Source: DATEJJ01 sp039649115 (lineage in GTDB: Bacteria; Actinomycetota; Actinomycetes; Mycobacteriales; Micromonosporaceae). Taken from it: DNA of 16,356 bases. The stretch's first letter is position 1, and every line of letters begins with the position of its first letter. A program made the position numbers and the translations under genes. Below are positions 1 through 5,955 of this stretch, in pieces. The notes under the pieces are model-generated. The model had not been told where the DNA came from. It saw nothing but the letters and a program-made list of their open reading frames with translations, and did no database searches. Location of the stretch: contig JBBWZQ010000186.1 in assembly GCA_039649115.1 (NCBI GenBank), forward strand, positions 1 through 16,356, written 5' to 3'.

Positions 1-392
1 CGCTCCAGCAGGTCGCGCAGCGTGGCCACCTCCTCGGCGGCCAGGTCGCGGACCATCTGCCGCTCGATGCGGTCCACGTCGGCCTGCGCGTCGGCGAGCC
101 GGCGCTGCCCCTGTTCGGTCAGCTGGATGAGCAGCACGTGCCGCCGGTCGGCGCTGGGCCGGCGCTCGATGAGACCCTGCCGTTCCAGCCCCACCACCAT
201 CTCGTGCATCGTCTGCGGCTTGACGAACGAGCGCCGGGCCAGCTGCGCGGAGGACAGCCCCTCCCGGTTGCGCAGCACGGTCAGCGCGGTGTACTGCGCG
301 GTGGCCAGGTTGTGGCGGCGCAGCACCAGGTCCAGGTGGGCCCGGATGGCCGCCTCGGTCTGCTTCACCAGGTAGATGGTCAGCGCGCGCAT
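1..392 (-). CDS. MarR-family transcriptional regulator (3' end outside window)
   Basis: On the minus strand an open frame runs from ATG at 392 off the left edge of the window, giving about 130 residues without a stop. The N-terminus reads MRALTIYLVKQTEAAIRAHL. A winged helix-turn-helix follows: the recognition-helix region is LSSAQLARRSFVKPQTMHEM and the wing is GLIERRPSADRRHVLLIQLT. The DRRHVLL wing and the following helix (TEQGQRRLADAQADVDRIE) are typical of MarR dimeric repressors, which are usually 140-160 aa, so only the last 10-30 residues are probably missing. The gene is divergent from the amidohydrolase gene at 456, and the inverted repeat at 426-446 lies between them. By family precedent this suggests autoregulation and control of the neighbour. 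The ligand cannot be deduced. Confidence 0.9.
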   Translation of the reverse strand, partial: MRALTIYLVKQTEAAIRAHLDLVLRRHNLATAQYTALTVLRNREGLSSAQLARRSFVKPQTMHEMVVGLERQGLIERRPSADRRHVLLIQLTEQGQRRLADAQADVDRIERQMVRDLAAEEVATLRDLLE

Positions 393-417
393 CCCGCCAG
401 TCTGCCCCACCCGGCGC

Positions 418-446
418 TGGACAGGACTATCAGGGAGCCTGATAGT
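418..446 (+). promoter_or_regulatory. Candidate promoter of the amidohydrolase gene
   Basis: TGGACA (418-423) and GATAGT (441-446) are 17 bp apart and resemble a housekeeping -35/-10 pair. Initiation would fall around 452-456, at or just before the ATG at 456, so the transcript may be leaderless or nearly so. This fits the lack of a Shine-Dalgarno sequence between 447 and 455. This is prediction only. Confidence 0.45.
426..446. promoter_or_regulatory. Candidate MarR operator: perfect 9-3-9 inverted repeat
   Basis: The arms ACTATCAGG and CCTGATAGT are exact reverse complements separated by GAG. The site is AT-richer than its surroundings and is the only strong symmetric element in the marR/amidohydrolase gap. 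Size and symmetry fit a MarR dimer site. The right arm contains GATAGT (441-446), a plausible -10 for the amidohydrolase gene, so binding would block that promoter. Symmetry and location are seen directly; the binding protein is inferred. Confidence 0.7.
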
Positions 447-455
447 GTGGCGGGC

Positions 456-1328
456 ATGGTTGACCTGGCCGGCATCGTGGCGATCGACGTGCACACGCAC
501 GCCGAAGTGTCGGCGCGCGGCACCGCCTCGCTGTCCGCCGAGCTGACGGCCGCCTCCACCGAGTACTTCAAGACGGAGCGGGCGGACCGGCCGACGCTGG
601 CCGAGATCGCCGCCTACTACCGGGAGCGCCGGATGCTCGCCGTGGTGTTCACCGTGGACGCCGAGGCGGCCACCGGGGTGCCGGGGGTACCGAACGAAGA
701 GGTCGCGCAGGCCGCCGCGGACAACCCCGACGTGCTCATCCCGTTCGCCAGCATCGACCCGGCCAAGGGCGTGGCCGGGGTACGCGCGGCGCGGCGCCTG
801 GTCACCGAGCACGGCGTGCGGGGCTTCAAGTTCCACCCCAACGTGCAGGCCTTCTACCCCCACGACCGGTCGGTGTACCCGCTCTACGCGGCCATCGAGG
901 AACTCGGCGTGCCCGTGGTGTTCCACACCGGACAGACCGGCATCGGCGCCGGTGCGCCCGGCGGCGGGGGAGTACGGCTCAAGTACTCCAACCCGCTGCA
1001 CGTCGACGACGTGGCCGCGGACTTCACCGGGCTGACCATCATCCTGGCCCACCCGTCGTTCCCGTGGCAGGTCGAGGCGCTCGCGGTCGCGACGCACAAG
1101 CCGTTGGTGCACATCGACCTGTCCGGCTGGTCGCCGAAGTACTTCCCACCGCAACTCGTGCAGTACGCGAACACGCTGCTGCGGGACAAGGTGCTCTTCG
1201 GCTCGGACTACCCGCTGCTGACGCCGGACCGCTGGCTGGCCGACTTCGAGAAGCTGCCCATCAAGCCGGAGGTACGGCCGAAGATCCTCAAAGACAACGC
1301 GGCCCGGCTGCTCGGACTCACGAAGTGA
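456..1328 (+). CDS. Metal-dependent amidohydrolase (amidohydrolase-2 / ACMSD-like)
   Basis: This 290-aa TIM-barrel hydrolase or decarboxylase carries the superfamily's metal signature. It has D-V-H-T-H with H13 and H15 after strand 1, FHPN around H127, VVFHTG with H157, ILAHPSFPW with H199, and GSDYPLLTP with D251 near the C-terminus. These correspond to the usual HxH, two later His and an Asp that bind one divalent metal. Length and motif order match the amidohydrolase-2 family (COG2159 type), which includes ACMSD and gamma-resorcylate decarboxylase. The substrate cannot be assigned. ATG 456 was chosen because a longer in-frame reading would run through the marR gene; GTG 447 is a possible alternative. 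There is no clear ribosome-binding site. Control by the divergent MarR through the repeat at 426-446 is likely. It ends 13 bp before the convergent small gene. Confidence 0.88.
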   Translation: MVDLAGIVAIDVHTHAEVSARGTASLSAELTAASTEYFKTERADRPTLAEIAAYYRERRMLAVVFTVDAEAATGVPGVPNEEVAQAAADNPDVLIPFASIDPAKGVAGVRAARRLVTEHGVRGFKFHPNVQAFYPHDRSVYPLYAAIEELGVPVVFHTGQTGIGAGAPGGGGVRLKYSNPLHVDDVAADFTGLTIILAHPSFPWQVEALAVATHKPLVHIDLSGWSPKYFPPQLVQYANTLLRDKVLFGSDYPLLTPDRWLADFEKLPIKPEVRPKILKDNAARLLGLTK

Positions 1329-1341
1329 GCGCCAGCCGGGG

Positions 1342-1611
1342 TCAGGCCGCCTGCCGTGGCAGCGAGGTCGCCGGCGCCTCGTCGTCGGGCAGCGGCGTGC
1401 GGGTGGCCGGGTACTCGACCAGCGCCAGCACCCGGTTGGCCATGAACCGCGCGGTCCGGGCGACGCTGCCGCCCCGGGTGACCTCCGCCACCGTCACCAC
1501 GTTGCGCACGACCGACACCTCGACCCGGCGTCCGGCGCGGGTCGCGACGACCTCGTAGGTGCGCACATCCCCACCGGCGTCCACCACGATCTCGACCCGG
1601 TCCCCTTTCAT
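1342..1611 (-). CDS. Small protein of unknown function (89 aa)
   Basis: I do not recognise this family. The protein starts MKGDRVEIVVDAGGDVRTYE and looks like a small beta-rich fold: several short valine-rich strands (VEIVV, TYEVVAT, VEVSVVRNVVTVAEV) are followed by a helix (ARTARFMANRVLALVEY) and a short acidic/Pro tail. There is no signal peptide or membrane segment. The ATG at 1611 is preceded by a good ribosome-binding site (GAGGGGAG, read on the minus strand, about 5 nt upstream). It lies 36 bp downstream of lysR on the same strand and may be cotranscribed with it. It is convergent with the amidohydrolase gene. Coding status rests on the RBS, the GC-ending codons and the plausible composition. 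Confidence 0.65.
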   Translation of the reverse strand: MKGDRVEIVVDAGGDVRTYEVVATRAGRRVEVSVVRNVVTVAEVTRGGSVARTARFMANRVLALVEYPATRTPLPDDEAPATSLPRQAA

Positions 1612-1647
1612 GACGTCTCCCCTCGCCGCCTGCCTCCAGTCTGCTCC

Positions 1648-2565
1648 CTATCGCGCGGGCCAGGGCGCCCGCAGGATCTCCTGTACCGTCTGGACCAGCG
1701 CCATCACCTCGGCGGACGCCGACTCCTGCCGCCACACCAGGGCATATGTCAGGCGCAGCCCCTCGGCCCGCCCGCGCAGCGGCACGAAGCGGATGTCCGG
1801 CCGGCGCACGGTCTGCACGAGCAGGCTCGGCGCCGGCAGGATGCCCCGGCCGGCCGCCACGAGATCGAGCGCCGCGGGCAGGTCGTCGAGGTCGTCGGCG
1901 GGCACCCGGACCGGGCCGGATGCCGGCAGCCGGCTGGCCAGTTCGGCCCACATGCTGCCCGGCGGGGCGCCGCGCGGCAGGAGCAGGCCGTCGCGGGCCA
2001 CCTGGTCGAGCCCGACCGCCGCCGCGGTGGCCAGCGGGCTGCCGGCCGGCACGGCCACGTGGGTGACCGGCATCCGGAACCGCGCGGTGCTGGCCAACCC
2101 GGGCGGGAAGGGCATGGCCATGAAGGCGGCGCAGGTCGTGCCCCGGGCCAGGTCCGCGGTGGCCGCGCTCCAGCCTCCGGTACGCAGCTCCAGGTCCACG
2201 CCGGGGGAGCGGCGCGCCAGCCGCCGGGCCACCCGGGCGGCGAGGGTGCCGACCAGCGGGCAATAAGTCAGGCGAATGGCCCGCCCGCTCGGCGCGGCCA
2301 GCCGGGCGGCCTCGGCGGCGAAGGCCGTGGCGCGGTCGAGTAGGTCCTCGGCGTGCGGCAGCAGCACCTTTCCCGCGTCGCTGAGCTGCACCTCCCGGCT
2401 GGTCCGCTCGAACAGCCGCAGGCCCAGCGCGCGTTCCAGGCGGGCGATCGCCTGGCTGACCGCGGGTTGGGACATGCCCAGCTCGGCCGCGGCACGGGAG
2501 AAGCTGAGATGCCGCGCGACCAGGGCGAAGCAGCCGACGTCACGCAGGGGCGGGCTGGGGTGCAC
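1648..2565 (-). CDS. LysR-family transcriptional regulator
   Basis: This full-length 305-aa LysR-type regulator has an N-terminal winged helix-turn-helix at about residues 6-64. It contains FALVARHLSFSRAAAELGMS, then QPAVSQAIARLERALGLRLF and ERTSREVQLSDAGKVLL, the classic LysR signature. A type-2 periplasmic-binding-like effector domain follows (about 93-300, starting IRLTYCPLVGTLAARVARR). The start is GTG 2565. There is no clear Shine-Dalgarno, and CATACT sits just upstream, so a leaderless message is possible. It is divergent from metE, about 100 bp apart. That layout recalls enterobacterial metR/metE, but nothing in the sequence proves it is MetR: I see no TGAA-N5-TTCA box in the gap. It may instead respond to an unrelated ligand and regulate itself and/or the 89-aa gene downstream. 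Confidence 0.93.
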   Translation of the reverse strand: MHPSPPLRDVGCFALVARHLSFSRAAAELGMSQPAVSQAIARLERALGLRLFERTSREVQLSDAGKVLLPHAEDLLDRATAFAAEAARLAAPSGRAIRLTYCPLVGTLAARVARRLARRSPGVDLELRTGGWSAATADLARGTTCAAFMAMPFPPGLASTARFRMPVTHVAVPAGSPLATAAAVGLDQVARDGLLLPRGAPPGSMWAELASRLPASGPVRVPADDLDDLPAALDLVAAGRGILPAPSLLVQTVRRPDIRFVPLRGRAEGLRLTYALVWRQESASAEVMALVQTVQEILRAPWPAR

Positions 2566-2666
2566 GCATCAGTATGACCAGCCGGCGCCGTGGCGGGCCA
2601 GGCGATCGGCCATAAGCGCCGGCAATGGATGCCGTCCGCGGCGGCGCGGGCGGGCAGGATGCCGGC

Positions 2667-4973
2667 GTGGATTCAGACATTTTCGGTACCTCTACCGTCC
2701 TCGGCTACCCGCGCATCGGCCCGAAGCGGCAACTCAAGCAGGCGCTGGAGGCGTACTGGGACGGCCGGTCCGGTCCGGCGGCGCTGCTGGCCACCGCGCG
2801 CGACCTGCGGGAGTCGACCTGGCGGCGGCTGCGTGCCCTGGGCCTGCCCGCCGTACCGTCCAACACGTTCTCGCTCTACGACCACGTGCTGGACACCACC
2901 GTGCTGGTGGACGCGGTGCCCGACCGGTACCGGGAACTGTCCACTGCGGACGGTGCCGGGCTGGCCGGGTACTTCGCGATGGCGCGCGGCACCGGCGGGC
3001 TGGCGCCGCTGCCGATGACCAAGTGGTTCGACACCAACTACCACTACATCGTGCCCGAGATCGGTGCCGCGACGCGGTTGCGGCTGGCCGGCGACAAGCC
3101 CCTGGCCGAGGTGCGCGAGGCGCGGGCGCTGGGGCTGGCCACCCGGCCGGTGCTGCTCGGCCCGGTGACCTACCTGCTGCTGGCACAGGCGGCACCGGGC
3201 AGCCCGCCCGGGTTCGCGCCGCTGCACCGGCTCGGTGACCTGCTCGACGTGTACGCGGGCCTGCTGGCCCAGCTGTCCGCCGAGGGGGTGGCCTGGGTCC
3301 AGCTGGACGAGCCGGCGCTGGCCGCCGACCGGACACCTGCGGAACTCGGCGCGGCGCGCGACGCGTACCGGTACCTCGGCGGGCTGGCCGCGCGACCCAG
3401 GCTGTTCGTCGCGTCGTACTTCGGCCCGCTGGGCGACGCGCTGCCCGTCCTCGCCGGCTCGCCGGTGGAGGCGGTCGGCGTCGACCTCGTGCCGCCGCGC
3501 GGCGCGGGCGGGTCGGACCCGGCCGGGTGGCTGTCGCCGCACCTGGACACGCTGGCCGGCAAGACGGTCGTCGCCGGCGTGGTGTCCGGGCGGGACGTGT
3601 GGCGCACCGACCGGCCGGCGGCGCTCGTGCTGCTGCGGGACCTGCGCGGCCGGGTGGGCGACCTGGTGGTGAGCACCTCCTGCCCGTTGCTGCACGTCCC
3701 GTACGACGTGTCCGTGGAGACCGGCCTCGACCCCGCGCTGCGCGACCGGCTCGCCTTCGCCGAGCAGAAGGTGGCCGAGGTCGTCGGCATCGCCGGGGCG
3801 CTGCCGGACTTCGCGGGCTCCGTGGCGCCGCGCACGCCGGTGCTTGCCGGGCACCGGGCAGCCGCCGGCGGGCGGGAGCGGGCGCCGTACCAGGTGCGGG
3901 CCGCCGCCCAGGCCGCGCACCTGCGCCTGCCGCCGCTGCCGGTCACCACGATCGGGTCCTTCCCGCAGACCGGTGACCTGCGTGCCGCCCGCGCCGCGCT
4001 GGCCGCGGGCCGGCTGGACCAGGCGGCGTACGAGCGGCTCATCCGCGCCGAGATCGAGCGGGTGATCCGGCTGCAGGAGCGGCTCGGGCTGGACGTGCTG
4101 GTGCACGGCGAGCCGGAGCGCAACGACATGGTGCAGTACTTCGCCGAGCACCTGGACGGCTTCGCCACCACCCGGTACGGCTGGGTGCAGTCGTACGGGT
4201 CCCGCTGCACCCGGCCGCCCATCCTGCACGGGGACGTGCGCCGCCCGGCGCCGATCACGGTCGGCTGGACCCGGTACGCCCAGTCCCTGACCCCGCGGCC
4301 GGTCAAGGGAATGCTGACCGGGCCGGTGACGATCGTCGCGTGGTCCTTCGTCCGCGACGACGTACCGCTGCCCGACGTCGTCTGGCAGGTGGCCGCCGCG
4401 ATCCGGGCGGAGGTGCGCGACCTGGCGGCCGCCGGTACCGCGATCATCCAGGTCGACGAGCCGGCGCTGCGGGAGATGATGCCGCTGCGCCGGTCCGCGC
4501 AGGACGCCTACCTGGCCTGGGCGGCGGGCGCGTACCGGCACGCCACCGGCGGGGCGGGCGAGCGTACTGCCATCCATACCCATCTGTGTTATTCACAGGT
4601 CGCGGACATCCTCGCCACCGTCGACGCCCTGGACGCGGACGTGACGAGCGTCGAGTCCGCGCGCTCCGGCGCGCGGCTGCTCGCCGAACCCCGGCTGGCC
4701 CGCCTCACCCGCGGCCTGGGCCCGGGCGTCTACGACATCCACTCGCCCAGGGTCCCGCAGACCGGGGAGGTCGCCGGCCTGATCGCGGCGGCGCTGCGGG
4801 TGCTGCCCGCCGACCGGGTGTGGGTCAACCCGGACTGCGGGCTCAAGACCCGCACGTATGACCAGGTCGAGGCGGCCCTGCGCAACGTGGTCGCCGCGGC
4901 CCGGCGGGCCCGTGAGGGTCTCGGGAGCGGCGGTGCGGTCGGGGCCGGCACTGTCCCGCGGACGTCCCGATAA
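2667..4973 (+). CDS. metE: Cobalamin-independent methionine synthase
   Basis: MetE (EC 2.1.1.14) transfers the methyl group of 5-methyltetrahydropteroyltri-glutamate to homocysteine in the cytoplasm, the last step of methionine synthesis. The 768-aa product has both halves of the family. The N-terminal barrel starts TVLGYPRIGPKRQLKQALEA and includes WFDTNYHYIVPEI. The catalytic C-terminal barrel starts near LPVTTIGSFPQTGDLR and includes HGEPERNDMVQYFAE. The zinc ligands are all present: H639 and C641 (THLCY), E663 (TSVES) and C724 (NPDCGLKTR), each offset by two from E. coli H641/C643/E665/C726. GTG 2667 was chosen because GGCAGGAT lies 6-7 nt upstream and the family N-terminus follows; ATG 2625 has no RBS and adds an atypical leader. 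There is no room for a cobalamin riboswitch, so control may be through the divergent LysR. Confidence 0.97.
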   Translation: MDSDIFGTSTVLGYPRIGPKRQLKQALEAYWDGRSGPAALLATARDLRESTWRRLRALGLPAVPSNTFSLYDHVLDTTVLVDAVPDRYRELSTADGAGLAGYFAMARGTGGLAPLPMTKWFDTNYHYIVPEIGAATRLRLAGDKPLAEVREARALGLATRPVLLGPVTYLLLAQAAPGSPPGFAPLHRLGDLLDVYAGLLAQLSAEGVAWVQLDEPALAADRTPAELGAARDAYRYLGGLAARPRLFVASYFGPLGDALPVLAGSPVEAVGVDLVPPRGAGGSDPAGWLSPHLDTLAGKTVVAGVVSGRDVWRTDRPAALVLLRDLRGRVGDLVVSTSCPLLHVPYDVSVETGLDPALRDRLAFAEQKVAEVVGIAGALPDFAGSVAPRTPVLAGHRAAAGGRERAPYQVRAAAQAAHLRLPPLPVTTIGSFPQTGDLRAARAALAAGRLDQAAYERLIRAEIERVIRLQERLGLDVLVHGEPERNDMVQYFAEHLDGFATTRYGWVQSYGSRCTRPPILHGDVRRPAPITVGWTRYAQSLTPRPVKGMLTGPVTIVAWSFVRDDVPLPDVVWQVAAAIRAEVRDLAAAGTAIIQVDEPALREMMPLRRSAQDAYLAWAAGAYRHATGGAGERTAIHTHLCYSQVADILATVDALDADVTSVESARSGARLLAEPRLARLTRGLGPGVYDIHSPRVPQTGEVAGLIAAALRVLPADRVWVNPDCGLKTRTYDQVEAALRNVVAAARRAREGLGSGGAVGAGTVPRTSR

Positions 4974-5040
4974 TCTTGTCGGAGTTGCTGACGAAATGTC
5001 CGGCGACCTGCTTAGCTGGCTGCAGGCCGAGGAGGTTGCC

Positions 5041-5955
5041 ATGGACGAGCATCCGATCCTGGTGGGGTACGACGGCGCGACCGGCTCCGGCGCCGCGCTG
5101 CGATGGGCGTTGAGCGAGGCGGCGCGGCGCGGCCTGGGGGTGCGCCTGGCGCGCGTGCTCGACCTGCCGCGCGGATCGGCGCCGTTCGCCGCCCGCGCCA
5201 GCGGCATCGAGGCGCACATGCTCGACGAGGCCAAGGTGGCGCTGGACAAGGTCGGTTCGGAAGCGACGACGGAGCTGCACGGCGCCGTGCCGATCACCAC
5301 CGTGGCGCTGCCCGGATCGGTGATCGACACGCTCTGCGAGCAGTCCGGCGAGGCCAGCATGGTGGTGCTGGGCAGCCGGGGGATGGGCGGCTTCGCCGGC
5401 CTGCTGCTGGGCTCGGTGAGCGTGGCGGTCGCCGCGCACGCGCACTCCCCGGTGGTGGTCGTGCGCGAGAACATGTCGGCGGCCCCCGGCGGGCCGGTCA
5501 TCGTCGGCGTGGACGACTCCGACGAGGCGAGGCTGGCGGTCGAGTTCGCGTTCGCCGAGGCGCACGCCCGCCAGGCCGCGCTGGAGGCGGTGCGCGCCGT
5601 GCCGCCGCCGCAACGGGTGACCGGCCGCGCCGCCGAGGCGGGCGGGGAGGCGCCGGAGGACCTGCTGGAGACGGCGCTGCGCGGCTGCCGGGCGCGGTAC
5701 CCGGCGGTGCCCGTGACCTCGCGGGTGCTGCCCGGCTCGCCGGGACAGGTGCTGGCGGGCGCCTCGCGCGGGGCGCAACTGCTCGTCGTCGGCTCCCGGG
5801 GTCGGGGCGGCTTCCACGGGCTGGTGCTGGGCTCGGTCAGCCAGCAGGTGCTGCACCGGGCGCTGTGCCCGGTCGCGGTGGTCCGGCGGTACGCCGCTGC
5901 CGCCGCCTACGCGGGTGCCGCCCAGCTGACCGATAAACCGGACACGCCCCGATGA
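5041..5955 (+). CDS. Universal stress protein with two Usp domains
   Basis: This 304-aa cytoplasmic protein contains two consecutive UspA domains, at about residues 5-142 and 152-282. Each opens with a VGYDG/VGVDDS strand-loop and ends with a complete ATP-binding motif of the G-2x-G-9x-G-S type: GSRGMGGFAGLLLGS (111-125) and GSRGRGGFHGLVLGS (251-265). Both halves therefore probably bind ATP, as actinobacterial tandem Usps usually do. The start at ATG 5041 is supported by GAGGAGG five nt upstream; longer in-frame extensions overlap metE and have no RBS. Its stop overlaps the start of the glycosyltransferase gene (ATGA at 5952-5955), indicating translational coupling. GATAAT at 4969-4974, overlapping the metE stop, could be a -10 element. 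The operon context suggests a stress-responsive partner of glycan metabolism, but its precise role is unknown. Confidence 0.93.
   Translation: MDEHPILVGYDGATGSGAALRWALSEAARRGLGVRLARVLDLPRGSAPFAARASGIEAHMLDEAKVALDKVGSEATTELHGAVPITTVALPGSVIDTLCEQSGEASMVVLGSRGMGGFAGLLLGSVSVAVAAHAHSPVVVVRENMSAAPGGPVIVGVDDSDEARLAVEFAFAEAHARQAALEAVRAVPPPQRVTGRAAEAGGEAPEDLLETALRGCRARYPAVPVTSRVLPGSPGQVLAGASRGAQLLVVGSRGRGGFHGLVLGSVSQQVLHRALCPVAVVRRYAAAAAYAGAAQLTDKPDTPR

Noticed and set aside
138..455. Upstream in-frame extension of the amidohydrolase gene
   Set aside because: It runs antisense through the marR gene and across the operator, and the translated extension is Gln/His/Arg-rich junk. The family N-terminus starts at 456.
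2625..2666. Upstream ATG for metE
   Set aside because: No ribosome-binding site and an atypical Gly-rich leader; GTG 2667 has a good RBS and gives the family N-terminus.
2673..4583. Long minus-strand open frame opposite metE
   Set aside because: Its translation is an Arg/Gly/Gln/His-rich shadow caused by high GC3 on the metE strand; metE is certain from its zinc ligands and motifs.
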